Assembly (NCBI GenBank): GCA_026936325.1
Contig: JAPTHN010000039.1
Location: forward strand, 1,736,001-1,800,000
Length of the DNA: 64,000 nt
Direction of reading: 5' to 3'
Origin: Platynereis dumerilii
Lineage: Eukaryota > Annelida > Polychaeta > Phyllodocida > Nereididae
The notes below the pieces were generated by a model. It ran no database searches, was not told the origin of the DNA, and saw only the letters and a list, made by a program, of their open reading frames with translations. The translations under genes were made by a program, and so were the position numbers. Below, piece by piece: positions 35,711 through 48,323 of this stretch (its first letter is position 1; each line of letters opens with the position of its first letter).

Positions 35711-38710
35711 AGTCTGAATTTGTGAATTACATATTCAAGACAATCCGGTAGATACTGGTCTTGCAGCTGTTTTTCCATATGGGGATTACTCTTTTGACAA
35801 CTTGCAGGTGGCAGAATTTTACAAGGATAGCACTAGTTTAGTCTCGGGGAAGAATCCCACTCGATGACATAAGCATTTGCAGACAAACATAAGAGCTGGG
35901 AAGTATCAAAATCCTCATAAATGAAATCTTTATAATGTTCTGTTGGTTTCTCACCAGAAAATCACATTGACAGCATGTTAAGCAGAAAGCTGAAGGAAAC
36001 AATGATGGTTATTACAATGAACAGATGAAAGCAATCACTATGCAAACTGACTGCCAACACCTTCAAGGGTAATTTGCCTCTTGAGGAGATTCAAAAAAAT
36101 ATTTACCTGTGTAAAACTGCTGTCTGCACAGTGCACATTATTATATATATAGAATTCTATTGACATAAAAAGCATCAAACCGATACCTATGTCATAAAAT
36201 TCATCATTTAATTTAGAATTGCAAATAGTGAATGATCTATTCAGTATTCTAGTTGCATGGTCAGCTTCATCAGCACAGCGTTCTTCTCTCTGAACTCATG
36301 GATTAAGGAAGACCTTTTGGTTGGTCACTACTGGATTTCTTGCAAAATAAATCACATTTTCTTTTTTGTTTTCTTTTGTTTGCGAATCATAGCCACAGTG
36401 TAGATTGATGGATAGTTTTCATATTTTCATCATACTGGATGATGCATGAGAAGTGGAGTGGCAGTAATTGAAAATGTAGCAGCGTGGGAGTAGATCACTT
36501 CATCACTCAAATATCTCCATTGAATTCTTCCACAATTACACACCATTGAAGCAGATATTACAGTCATAATTATAGCCATCTATGATGAAATGGTCTTCCT
36601 TTTTTGACAAGGAATTTTGGAAAATTTTATGCTATATATAAGAAATTCTATCTGTAGTTTACAGAATACAGATTCTGCCTTGAAATTCAGCTGTCAATCA
36701 TGTTGTGAAGTAGTTTCTGAATTTTATAGATGGATAGATAGCTAGATAGATAAATGGATATGGAAACAGAGCCCTTGAGACTTTTGTTGATGTCTCTTCT
36801 ATAGATAAATCAAGGATTATATTAAGTCTGGTACGGAGTTATCGACTTCAAACTTTGTCCTTTTAGTTATTTTTGTTTGTGCCAAATTAATGCTCAAAAC
36901 CTTAGGCGCTTGAAGAAGTTTGACGCTGGTCATAAACTTAGTTTACATAATTATCATGTATTCATGTATTCACCTCATCAGAAAGCAAGTGTTTTTCTCA
37001 GTTCTTGGAAGATGATTTCTTTGATGAATGTATGGTCCTTTTTTATAGGCGTGGATTAATTGCTCTATGATTTGTTTGCATTTCACTCAGAGTGGTGGGA
37101 ATCCAGGAGTAGGTTGGAATGTTCCCCATCATAATACCCAGCCACAGGGTCTCGATAATATGGCTGTATTTATGCATTACCAATTCCGTTTAGCAAATTC
37201 CTCCTGGGAGTTACGCGACTGATTCAATGTTGAAGCGGCGGCAGTTGTCATTCGGTGTTATATTGGACGGTGGCATGAGACAGGATATTGCGCCCAAGGA
37301 CTATTTACTGTGTTGCTTATTGGCTGGAAATGGGGACAAGCAGAGCACTGCGGACCACTATAGGGATGTCAAGGGAACCAGCATGCAATAATGGAGGCTG
37401 TGGCAATTGCCTTCTTGTGTCCTTGCCTGATGTGGCTATAGGATGGTTGAATGCAGTCACTCAGAGGGTCCAGCCTTGACAACATCAGTCTCCTCATTTC
37501 TGTCATTTGTCTTTTGTTGTTGACCAGTCTGCCCTGCCTGACTGCGCTGCATAATCTTATTTGAGTCCTGGGGACATTGGCCATTCCCTGCTGGCCACTT
37601 CGTAGATCAGCCACAGTGTCCACCATAAGGACCAGGCTACTGGTCAGTGACCGAAGTGTGACCACACAAATTGAAATCTGATACTTCTACCCCTCATCAC
37701 CCTGCCACTCCTATTGCTCCCTGGCTCACCCCATTTACTCTATTGCCTGTTGTATTGATATTTCTCAAGGTTTCTCTTTGTTTGGCAACCTCAGCCTCAG
37801 ACATTCATGCATTGGTTTCTTTTTCTGTTGCCTTTCGTTTACATGTACTTTGTACCTTAGAATCTAAATGGGTTTCCCTGTTAGAATTTTGTTGAATAGA
37901 TGCTTACAGCATGAGGGCATTTATTAGGCCTATAATACCCTACACTGTATATGCTTGGAAAAATTGGTTCACTAAAAGTTTCATGAAGGAGCTGCTTTCA
38001 GAATCTAATGTCAGCTTTTTTTGTTGTAAGTAACTTGAAGGTTTTGAGAATCATGTTGCAACTTACGAAACAAACTCCCTGCTGCATCTGCTTACCTTCT
38101 GGTGGTTTTATGTAAGTCCTCAGAGAGGTACGCCATTTATAATAATGATCCTAATAATAAGGGAAATGTTGAATCATTTTGCTTTTAGATGCTTGCAGAT
38201 TAGCGGTCCAAACAGTTTCTAAATTAACTTTCAACTTGATCGTGTGATGTCACTCACTCAAAAATGTTTTGTTTGTGTCAGTTTTGGTTAATTAGTTGGT
38301 TCAGTGTGTATCATATCTTGCACCATAGGTCACAATAAACAAACTAATTAAATGACTAAAGGTACTCATATAATAAGATTAGGAGACCAACAGAAAACTG
38401 TTAATGACGTGGCAAACCAGTTTGCAAATTGGAAATAAGAAAAGTCTTTTTTTCCTGTGGACTGCCAATCTGCAAAGAGCCATAAAGGTTTTTTTTTTCA
38501 CTGGAATACTCAGATGATCCAAATTATGTAATTTTTAAATCAGCTGCCTTCTCTTATTAAATTCTTTTTTAATGGGTTTCCTTTAGTGCATTGCACTTCA
38601 TATAGAAGTTCTTAAAAAATCTGCTTACATTGTTTTATGAAGCAAGTGAAAAATTTCTAATCAGGTTAAGAGTTAAAATGTAAATCACTTGTGTGAATTT
38701 AAGTAAACTG
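35711..38710. repeat. Tandem unit U2 (contains module R3)
   Basis: It opens GTCTGAATTTGTGAATTAC, 3,190 bp after U1 begins. It contains the same landmarks, including module R3 at about 36870-37900 and the CAGCTGCCTTCTCTTATTAA landmark near 38540. It differs from U1 by many substitutions and indels, so the duplication is old. A short GATA-like run sits at about 36730-36755. Confidence 0.8.
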
Positions 38711-41080
38711 TCAATCTGAATCAGGGAATTACGTATTCTATAACATGTAAAACTGCCAGCTGTACATGATTTTGGAACTGCAATGGGGAATGATCTATTC
38801 AGTATTCTAGTTGCATGGTCAGCTTCATCAGTACAGCTTTCTGCTCTCTGTGGAGTAGATCACTTCATCACTCAAATATCCCCTTTGAATTCATCTACAA
38901 TTAGATGCCATTGAAGCAGATATTGCAGTCATGACTACATCCATCAATGATGAATTGGTCGTCCTTTTGTGACAAGGAATTTTGACAAATTTACATTGTA
39001 TATCAAGAACTTCAATCTATAGTGGTCTTTACAGATTCCCCCATGAAATTTTGCAGTTTGATTTATGGGAATATCTTACATGCTTGATGCTGTTCAATCT
39101 AGTTGCTCGAGTCTATACTTCTGATATAGATAAATCTGGTATTATATCTGGTACAGAGTTATTGACTTCAAAATATGATCGTCCTTCAATTGTTTTTGTG
39201 AAATTGACACTCACAGCCTCAGGCATGTGGTAATGGGTAGATATTGGTCATAAACTAAGTATATTCTTCTCACCCAAAAGCAAGTGTTTTTTCATCAGCT
39301 TTGATTCAATTCCAGCGGATGGTTAATTTTGTGAATGCCTGCATTGTCTGCCTGGTCCTTATCATTGGTATGCATGGATTAATTGCTCTATGATTTGTTT
39401 GCATTTCATTCTGAGTGTCTAGGATGCTTTCTGGTTACAATGTTCCCCATCGTAGCTCCCAAGAACTTGGCTTTGATAATATGGCTGTATTTATACATTA
39501 CCAATTCCGTTTAGCAAATTCCACCTTGGAGTTACAGGACTGATTCAATGTTGGGCGACGGACGACGGTGGTCGGTGTCATTTGGTGTTATATTGGACGG
39601 TGGCATGAGACAGGATATTGCGCCCAAGGACTATTTACTGTGTCGCTTATATGCTGGAAACAGGAACACATAGAACACTGCAGACCACTATAGAGATGTC
39701 AAGGGAACCAGAACGGAATGACGGAGGCTGTGGCAATTGCCTTCCTTTGTCCTTACCTAATGTAGCTAGTGTGGTTGAATGCAGTCACTCAGAGGGTCCA
39801 GCCTTGACAACATCAGTCTCCTCATTTCTGTCATTTGTCTTTCGTTGTTGACCAGTCTGCCCTGCCTGACAGTGCTGCGTGATCTTATTTGAGTCCGGAA
39901 AAAATTGGCCATTGGTGTACCCAGCTGACCATTTGGCAGATCAGTCACAGTGTCCATCACAGGGACAGGCAGAGTTCCTCCATGGCCTAATGGTTAAGAG
40001 TGCTTGTTTGCACTGGCTCTGAGGAGGTGGGTTCGAATCCCAACCCGGAACTAAATTTAGTCCGAGCCCATGGGACATTAAATGGAGGCGGGTTGTATCC
40101 AGTCTTCTATGCTGGGGCAACTGAAAGACCCTGGGCATCCCTGAATTAATAGGGTATGTGCCAGACTCACAGTCTTCTCATCTCATCATCATACGGCGAT
40201 CGCCTGCCTCGATATAGCCCACTAAGGTGCTGCTGAGGCGTAAAACACAAACAAACAGGGACAGGCAGCTGGTCAGTGACTTGAGTGTACCAACACAAAT
40301 TTAAATCTGATACTTGTGGCCTCCATTACCCTACCTCTCTACTATTTTCATTATTGCTTGTTGTATTGGCATTTCTCTTTGTTTCGCTACCTCAGCCTCA
40401 GACATACGTGTACATGTGTAATTATTGTCATTGATTTCTTTCTCTTCATGTTGCCGTTCAGACACAAGTACTTTGTAGCTCAGAATTTAAATGGTTTTCC
40501 TTTGTAGATATTTGTTGAATAAAAATTGCAACTAGGGACATTTATTATATACTTGGAAAAGTGTGTTCATTATAAAGTTACATGACTCAACTGCTTTCAG
40601 AATCTGTTGCATACAAATATAATAATTGTCCTGATTATGCCAGTGGAACTTTCACACTTGCTAGAATCTGATATGAGCATTTTGTTGCAAGTTACTCTAA
40701 GGTTTTGAGAATCTTATTGCTACCGAAGACACAGACTCCCTGTTGAATCTGCTTACATTCTAGCAGTTTATTTGAAAACCATCAGAGACAGTGCACTTAA
40801 GAAAAAGAGCTTTAATGAAGGAATGCTAAAAAGAAGAGTGAATTAAGAAATGAAATTTGTGCACCAGTTAAATTAATGATACAAATAATAATGGAAATGA
40901 AAATTGTTTGAACCCTTATGCTTTTAAAATGGGTTTTCCTTTTAATGACAGCACTCAGATGATTCAAATTATGTAATTTAATTTTTACATCAGCTGCCTT
41001 CTTTGATTAAATAATTTCTTCAGTGGTTTTCCTTTAGTGCATTGCATTTACTTCATAGAGGAGTGCCTTAAAAATATGAC
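38711..41080. repeat. Tandem unit U3 (contains module R4 and a SINE-I)
   Basis: It opens AATCTGAATCAGGGAATTAC, 3,000 bp after U2 begins, and ends near the CTGCCTTCTTTGATTAAAT landmark at about 40993. Module R4 lies at about 39230-40510 and is interrupted by the SINE-I at 39973-40256, so the SINE came after the duplication. Confidence 0.8.
39973..40256 (+). mobile_element. SINE-I copy (tRNA-derived) in module R4
   Basis: AGGGACAGGCAG at 39961-39972 and again at 40257-40268 is a perfect 12-bp target duplication (13 with the preceding C). The 284-bp body has a polymerase III A box (TGGCCTAATGG, 39983-39993) and B box (GGTTCGAATCC, 40030-40040). A conserved body follows (TTAGTCCGAGCCCATG, GGCGGGTTGTATCCAG, CTCGATATAGCCCACTAAGG), with an A-rich tail of AAACACAAACAAAC. 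It is closely similar to the copy at 48036-48323. Confidence 0.95.
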
Positions 41081-41573
41081 TAAAGAGTTTGACAGAAGCC
41101 AGAAGAGCTGTTGTGAATACGACAATGCAATTGTATACCACATATATCACTCCTCTTTCCGCTCTGAAAGTTTGTGCTTTCTCTATAAATAAATCATGTA
41201 AGGCAGAAATTGCCATGTCTGAATTGCAGTGCCATTTTTCATCCGTAAGCTGCGTGGTCTGCATGCTCAACCTGTACATCTGGAGAATTTGGGAATGAGA
41301 GTTGAGATTGCAGAGAGCATTGGTTGTGCAAATGTTATCTCTGCTTCGGCATAGCCCCTTGTAAGATTAGTGTCGATTTTTCCCACCGAGCACAGTAACA
41401 TTACAGATGATTTCATATTTGTAGACATTTGTGGTAGAAAATACATCATTTTTCCTGCAATTTTCATTGGTTGAGAGAAGGTATGACAACACTCTCTCCT
41501 GAAAAGTGACATAGCGTTTTACCTGGGTGACCATGGCATTCTAATCCATTGATCTCCTCAATGGAACTGACAC
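41081..41573. other. Non-coding sequence before the Harbinger-like element
   Basis: I see no gene. 41403-41428 (ACAGATGATTTCATATTTGT and on) is a perfect 26-bp inverted match to 44059-44084. ATGACAAC...AAAGTGACAT near 41483-41512 resembles 43932-43976, suggesting an older repeat around the 41577-43109 element. Confidence 0.45.
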
Positions 41574-41576
41574 TTA

Positions 41577-43109
41577 GGCCCAAATTTTCATCTCTAGTTT
41601 AAACTTGGTTTTCGGTTAAACCACGTTTAAACCCAGTTTAAGATATTAAAACTTAAGTTTTTCTTTTCTTGAAATTTTCATGTCTGGTTTTAAAAATCGA
41701 CCAGGTTTTTCTGTAGTTTTAGCAGAAACCTGCTCAGGGGTGGTTTAACTCCTGGTTTTGGAAGCCTTCAGTGTGGATTCAGATTTCCTCTTCACAGATC
41801 TAGTTAAGGATATCAGTTGTGCACTGAATTATCATTTTCCAAAAATATTTTTATTCATTTTTTTTTTCCAGTTCCCCAGCCCCCAGCATTTTTTTCCAAA
41901 CATTTTCGAAATTTTTCCCCCCAAAAATTTTTCTTTTCCAAATTTTGTTTCAACATTTCCTCTTTCCAGAACTCCCCCATGCGGAAATTTTTGTCAAATT
42001 CTTCTGCTACTTCCCAAAATTTTTCTCAAAAATACTTTTTATACAATTTTTCTTTTTTTATAGTAATATGAGTATTTGTAGCTCAATACAATTTATTGTC
42101 CTTATAAAATTAATATAATGTATCTTTTGGGTCACGGTGCTGCCGTCCTCATGCTTTGGCATTTAAATAATCGTTCATTCTATTACTAATTATCTATTCT
42201 AACTGTTGTATCTTCTATTTTTTTCTCTTTTTTTTCTTCCTTCTCTATTCATATTCCCCTTTTTGTCTTCTCTTTCTTTCTTCATTTCTTTTTAGTCTGG
42301 TTTCTATTTTTATTTCATTTTGTTTCATTTTGTCGTTTTTCTTTTACCTCCTGCATCTTTTTGCTTCTTCGTTTGAGCTTGTCCTCATTTTCTGCCTCTT
42401 CTCATTTCTTCACTCTCGGTTATCTCCTTCTTTCATGGCCTATTTCATCCCTTTCCTCCTTCTTTTCTTTCTTTTATTTTCTTTATTTCCTTTTTTCTTT
42501 CTCATATTTCTTTAATTTCTTCTCGTTTCGGCTTTTTTCCTTAATTATGGCTGTATTATGTTTTCCTTAATTTTTTCTTTGTCTCCTTTCTTGTTATTTC
42601 TTGTTCTTCTAGATCTTTCTTCTTCTTGAGTTATCTTTCTTACTTTCTTCTTAATTTCCGAATGCTTTTCCCTCTTCTTTCTTCTTAGTTTCTCGTCTCA
42701 TATTTCTTCTCTGAAATTAGTCTAAATTAACTTCATATGCATATAATATCTTCAACATTTCTTCTGACCATACTTCCTGATTTTGGTGATTTCCCACATT
42801 TTTTTTATTTTCCTGGATAGATAGCATTCTTCTTTTTATTGCTTATTGTTTCTTTCTCTTTGTTCACAGCTTTTCTTTTGTTCCTTACCTATATTTTTAA
42901 ATTTTTCTTCTCCTTGTTTCATAGAACTGGGTGAAAACTTAGTTTAAACTCAGTCTCCATAAACCTGGTCTGGACAAGGTTTGTCAGACATGAAAATTCG
43001 GTTTTTAAACTGGGTCTAAACTCAAGTTAAACTTGGTTTATCGAAACTGGGTTTAACTGGGTAAACCCTGGGTTAAACCAAGTTTAAACCTAACATGAAA
43101 ATTTGGGCC
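41577..43109. mobile_element. PIF/Harbinger-like non-autonomous element
   Basis: TTA at 41574-41576 and 43110-43112 is a 3-bp target duplication of the TWA type used by PIF/Harbinger. The left end GGCCCAAATTTTCATCTCTA, then GTTTAAACTTGGTTTT, is inverted against the right end AACCAAGTTTAAACCTAACA, then TGAAAATTTGGGCC. Both ends carry dense GTTTAAAC, CTGGTTTAA and similar words for about 180 bp. The centre is pyrimidine-rich filler (TTTCTTC) and, at 41840-42060, a C/T/A-rich simple region. There is no transposase. Confidence 0.82.
42170..42910. repeat. Pyrimidine-rich TTTCTTC filler
   Basis: The plus strand is dominated by T and C in irregular TTTCTT/CTTCTT words across the middle of the Harbinger-like element. 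Phe/Leu/Ser-rich frames here are artefacts. Confidence 0.8.
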
Positions 43110-43112
43110 TTA

Positions 43113-44379
43113 CTGTTTCAAGTGAGAGTTTCTGTTAGTGGTTCACACATGTCAAGTATGCACATTCTCAGTGTAATACCATGCATTGATATGAGTGGGA
43201 TCAGATGATCCACATAATGACTATTTTTGCAGAAAACAAACAAAAACATGCATGTATGTGACATTTCCTCAGAGGAGGGCTCTGCTGGCAAAGGGTTACC
43301 AAGCGCTGGGACCCTGGTTTGATCCTCACTATGATTTTCTCATTAATGTTGGCCACATCACTAGATCATCCTCTCCTACGGGACGATGCAGAATATGACT
43401 TGGGGGGGGGGAGTTTTGATGGAACTTTCTGTGAAAAATGATACCCCCCCCCCTTTGGTTTCACAAATATTTGTAGTACCTCGCTTTCCTTTTGTTAGAA
43501 TTTCATTCAACAAGCATGTTGTGAAAAATAATTACTCCCCTTGAAACCCCCGTGAAAAATTGGTATCCTGTCGGGAAAAATTCTCATTGCCCTAAATCAT
43601 ACGAAGCATGTGCAAAAAGGTGGTTCCCACTCAAGTAAAACCTTAGAAACTACCACTCCCCTCGACCCAATCGTAAAATTTAATTCTGAATAGTTCCTTA
43701 CTTTTATCACAGACAATGCTTTTGGTCAAGGCATGATAATTTTGAGATTTGAAGCCATTCAGAGTCGCTAGAGACTGATTTAATATCAGCTTAAGCAATC
43801 AAATGTAACACAGGAGTGTGAAATACAACAGTTCATGAGGAAATAGTTCATGTGGATTGCGGTTTGACATGTGTGAACAACTGTCACAAGACCAAGGTGG
43901 CCTTTGCAGCAGTTTATTGGTTGAAATTATGACAACATTTTTCCAGCCAGCATCACTTGCTTGAAAAAGTGACATGTTATGTGCAGCTTGACCAATCACA
44001 TGGCAGGATTTTCTGATGTCAGATCAAAAATTTTGCAAAATTTTTTGTCATTTGATTTATGTCTACAAATATGAAATCATCTGTAAAAAAATCTTTAGCT
44101 CGGGTTGGTTAATGCACTTTTGAGCTTTTTTAAGGGCTACCCTGCTATTCTTTCAAAAGCTTCTCTATTGAAGGGGGTTTCGCATATTTCATGCAAATTT
44201 TCGGCAAACCTTTATCACTTTTTAAGCTAAAAATAGCATTTTTCACTATTGAAAAAATTGTGACTCCCCCCAACTCCTGAAAAATAAATAAAAACAAACC
44301 CCTGTTCTCTCTACAGGATTGGGAGGTATAATAGTATTATGGCATATTTATATATATATGCTCAGTAGCTTGAAGCTGA
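43113..44379. other. Non-coding sequence
   Basis: I see no gene. 43270-43380 (GGGCTCTGCTGGCAAAGGG, then CCCTGGTTTGATCCTC) may be a decayed tRNA-derived SINE head. G- and C-runs lie near 43402 and 43445. 44059-44084 is the inverted match to 41403-41428. Confidence 0.4.
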
Positions 44380-45298
44380 CTTATATGTATCTTTAATCAT
44401 GATATGTTTGCGAATATTGACAGATTACGGTAATGTTATTTTCGGCCTTGCATCAGTTCGCGATTATTGGGCTTTGATTTTAATGCATATGATATAGATA
44501 TATGCTGTCACCTTGACTACCATCCTGAGTGCTATAGATGTGCATTAGCTGGAGTTGTACTTGATAACCTAACACTGAACTGTCGTCAGTTGTACAGGGT
44601 GCAACTGGACCAAGCTTTTGATGCAGCTTAAGGGATAGGTTTTGGTACCTAAAAGCTTGCATACACATTGTATTCATTCTATGATGCAAACTATGAGCAA
44701 ACCACATTTTAGATTTCTCTTTCATATTTTTTTTTACCTTGGATAGGCCCTGTTGTGTTATTTCGTTTTACGATAAACTGCTCGACTAAAATATTTCGGA
44801 CAGGCTCTTGATGATCTGTATTGATTTTCAATTAACTTGTAACCTTGTTTCTATCTACAAGATCCATGAGCTGTGATCAAAGGCTGATGTTGAGGCCATA
44901 TCTATTGATAGGAGGATGATCAACTGTGTGCTGAAGGTTCCTCTTTGTGATTTCTCTTCAGGCAAGTCTTTAGCAACTCCTCATTAATTCCCTACTTGAA
45001 CTTTTGTGAGACAATAGTGTATTTAACTCCATTTTGACTGCCTTGGTGGTTTTAAAATCACCAAAAATAGTTTCTTGTTATCTCTATGCATTTTTTGTGT
45101 GATTTTTATACCCGTAGCTCCGGTTGTGGAAAAAATCCTGAAATTTATGGACTTCAGTGCTGTGGTCAATATAACTTCTACTGGTCTCCTGTTAATTAGG
45201 CAATAACTATTCTCTTCAAAGAAATCCATTCTTGTCAACTTTCTTTTTCTTACTGTGGTGTATTTTTGCTTTCTGCCTTTTTGGGTTAGGCTTTTAAG

Positions 45299-45717
45299 CA
45301 GGGCTTTGGAGTCGGAGTCGGGATCGTGGAGTCGGAGGTTTTTGGGTGGAGTTGGACTTTGATTTGTCAGGTGGAGTCGGAGTCGGAAATTAAATTGTAC
45401 ACTCCTGACTCCTCAAGATAATTAATATAATTTACAAAAACACAGTTACAAAAATATGAAATGTATTCCAAATTTTAAATAAAACTTCCTTAACAAGCAT
45501 TCATATACAAAATCCTATGAAACTTAGTATAATTACTTTTTCTCCCTTGTTAAACATGAAATATTTATGTGCAATAATGCCGATAAGCGGAGTCGGGAGT
45601 CGGAGTCGGAGTCGTAATTCAGGAGGCCCAAGGAGTCGGAGTTGGAGTCGGAGTCGCCTTTCAGAAAGCCAAAGGAGTCGGGAGTCGGTTCAATTATTAC
45701 CCGTCTCCAAAGCCCTG
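45299..45717. mobile_element. hAT MITE with GGAGTCGG repeats and 8-bp duplication
   Basis: CTTTTAAG at 45291-45298 and 45718-45725 is a perfect 8-bp target duplication, the length made by hAT transposases. The ends are inverted: CAGGGCTTTGGAG at the left, CTCCAAAGCCCTG at the right (one extra base on one side). CAGGGCTTTGGAGTCGGAG-type ends are known for hAT MITEs in invertebrates. Both flanks of the interior are packed with GGAGTCGGAGTCGG words. It is 419 bp with no transposase and was inserted into unit V1. Confidence 0.93.
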
Positions 45718-48035
45718 CTTTTAAGGCTGTTTTCCATTCCACTGAAAAATTGGGCCATAATCAGTTTTATTGGATTTTTCTGTTCTGGTTAGAAGTTGTT
45801 AATTAAACTCAATTTGATCCACTATCGTTTTGATCATGTTGATGATTAATTTTTGAATGATAAATGGCTCACAAAATGGGATTGTCTCACTCGTGGATTT
45901 TGTAAGTTTCTGTGAGTGTAATCAAAATATTTTGTATCGATGGCTTTATTCTGTCAATTCACGAATCAAGTGCAGAATGTGCAAACTTCATTTATCACTT
46001 ATTAGCTCTTATTGGTTGTTTTTACTTCCCATTGGATGATACAAGAATCGAGGGCATCATTCTTTTCAGTTACAGTGTACGTGACTGGAAGATCCTCTTT
46101 GTTATTCTTATTGTCTCGTTCATTTGTTTCTGGCGATTAACTCATACTGAAGACTGTCTGGTTTGAGAAACAAATGTAGGGAGACAATATTGAGAATACA
46201 ATAAAGCTATCTTATTGGGCCTTGTATAACAGATTGTTCTTTTCGTTTCAGATATGGAATCCTTGAAATACCTTGTATGGTGCAGATTAATCTCCTTCTA
46301 AACTGGTATGTCTCTTTTATATTAAATTAAGAATGGCTCATGGCTATCTTTTGTTCCATTTATACGCCATTATTACATCCTGTATGGTTTTGCTCCAGGC
46401 CACCAGAGCTAATGCTGGAAGAAGCGAATAGAGAACAGCATTACCTTGGTCCAACCATACATTGACTTGTGTCAGTTTCTGTTTTTTCCCCTCTTCTTTG
46501 ATTCAATAGATGGAGCCACCTTTTGGTTGAAATGTTCCAATGTAAAGATGGATGGTCATCATTATCATTGAGCTGGTCAGACCACCCTCCTCAAAATACA
46601 TTGCATTTTACAGGGAGGGTGAGTTGCTTGTCTCATTCTCGTCATTTTGTGCAATAATATTCAGCTGGTATCTGTCTGCCTAGTAAGTATAGAACTGTAT
46701 TGATTGAAGAATGTCCTACAGGGCATCTTGTGGTTATGGGACAACTGCTCTGCATAAGGACGAGTAGAGATGCACTAATTTCCATGGCAGATGCAGTAGC
46801 CTTGGGCGTTCTATCTTCCTTTTTCGGCATCCAAGCCACCGCTGTTGCATCCATCCTCTTGCTAAATCATGCGGTGTTTTGCACTCCTTGATTGCACTGC
46901 TTTCAGCAGGAAATGGAAATCAGAGAAGATCAGGATTATTTGCATTAGTTTCCATGGTGACAACTCGATTGAAAGTTGGACTCTAAAATCTCACTGCAAA
47001 GTAGATTATTTTGAGCTCCTATAATCTGCCCTCTCTACTTGTGTCATTTTTTAAGCAAAGGCATGGTTGAAGTTTTTGCTCATTTAAAATGCTGAGTTTA
47101 AATCCAAGTGGATGAAATCTGAATTTACGAAAGCCACAGGGAATGTGAAGACCTGTGGTTTTGGAAAGGAGACCATGGTTATATGAAATGATACACAATG
47201 TTTTACATTGTTTTAAGTCCGGAAACTATTCAATTGATTCAACGGATGTGCCCACAAAAATAGGGAAAATAGCGCAAATGTCAGGATGGTTGGTGCAACT
47301 TGCCTCTTAAATGATGCAATCTACCATATTCCTTACTACAAAAACATGCCCATCCCATTCTTAAACCAATATATATTGAGGGTGATGTTGCCTCATTGTG
47401 GGTCTCACAACTTGCACCTGAAATTCCTTCAGTGAATAATAAAGTCGCCCTTGTGTACAAAATAGTAGAAGGAATAACAAAATATGTTAATTCATATATG
47501 TAACACAACTTCCAGTCCTACAACTTGTATGTGTATTGTGGCAATTTGGCTGTGCACTGAAGTTTAGTGATTGTTTTTGGATGACCCACTGATGCCTAGT
47601 TTCCCTATGGTTTCCTCATTTAGGAAGTGTACTGTGCTCAGACTCTCTAGTGAATACATGAATGACGGGAGACTGTAGTTGGATTGTTACCAACAAAACT
47701 TAGGTGATATCGCAGCCTCTCAAAAGGAGAAAAGGCTGTTGTGCTGAATGTAGATGGGATGCATTGTGAAGATGCTAAGCACTGGATGGGGGGAGTACAT
47801 TCAGGAAGCTTGCTTTACGTTGTGGTTTTTTTTCTGGCCTTCATAGTTGCCAGATGGTATTTGTTGAGACTGAGTGACTATACATTCGACAGTTTTGTTC
47901 TCATTAGTGGTCTTTGAAACTAATGTTTCCTTCCTTTTTCTATAGCGAAAGTTTTTATGCTCTTTTATTGCATTTTGCTGATATGCTGCAGGTTGTTACT
48001 ATGATTTGCAAGGCCAATTTGACGTCTTCATTACC

Positions 48036-48323
48036 AGAGTTCCCCCGTGGCCTAATTGGTAAGTGCGCTCGTCAACTGGCTTTGAGGGCGTGGGTTCAAA
48101 TCTCAGCCCGGGAACTCACTTTAGTCCGAGCCCATGGCACTTTAAATGGAGGCGGGTTGTATCCAGAATTCTATGCTGGGGCAACTGAGAGACCCTGGGC
48201 ATCCCTGAATTAATAGGGTATGTGCCAGACTCTCAGTCTTCTCATCTCATCCTTATACGGCGGTCGCCTGCCTCGATATAGCCCACTAAGGTGCTGCAGA
48301 GGCGTAAAACACAAACAAACAAA
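48036..48323 (+). mobile_element. SINE-I copy (tRNA-derived) in unit V1
   Basis: GACGTCTTCATTACC at 48021-48035 and GACATCTTCATTACC at 48324-48338 form a 15-bp target duplication with one difference. The A box is TGGCCTAATTGG (48048-48059) and the B box GGTTCAAATCT (48093-48103). Body and AAACACAAACAAACAAA tail match the copy at 39973-40256. The equivalent place in V2 (about 54735) has no SINE, so this inserted after the V duplication. Confidence 0.95.

Noticed and set aside
37369-37665. 98-codon minus-strand frame similar to one at 39766-39960
   Set aside because: The similarity follows from nucleotide duplication of module R; the other modules do not keep the frame and no domain is visible.
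45533-45742. Minus-strand Ser/Asp repeat frame
   Set aside because: It comes from GGAGTC repeats inside the hAT MITE.
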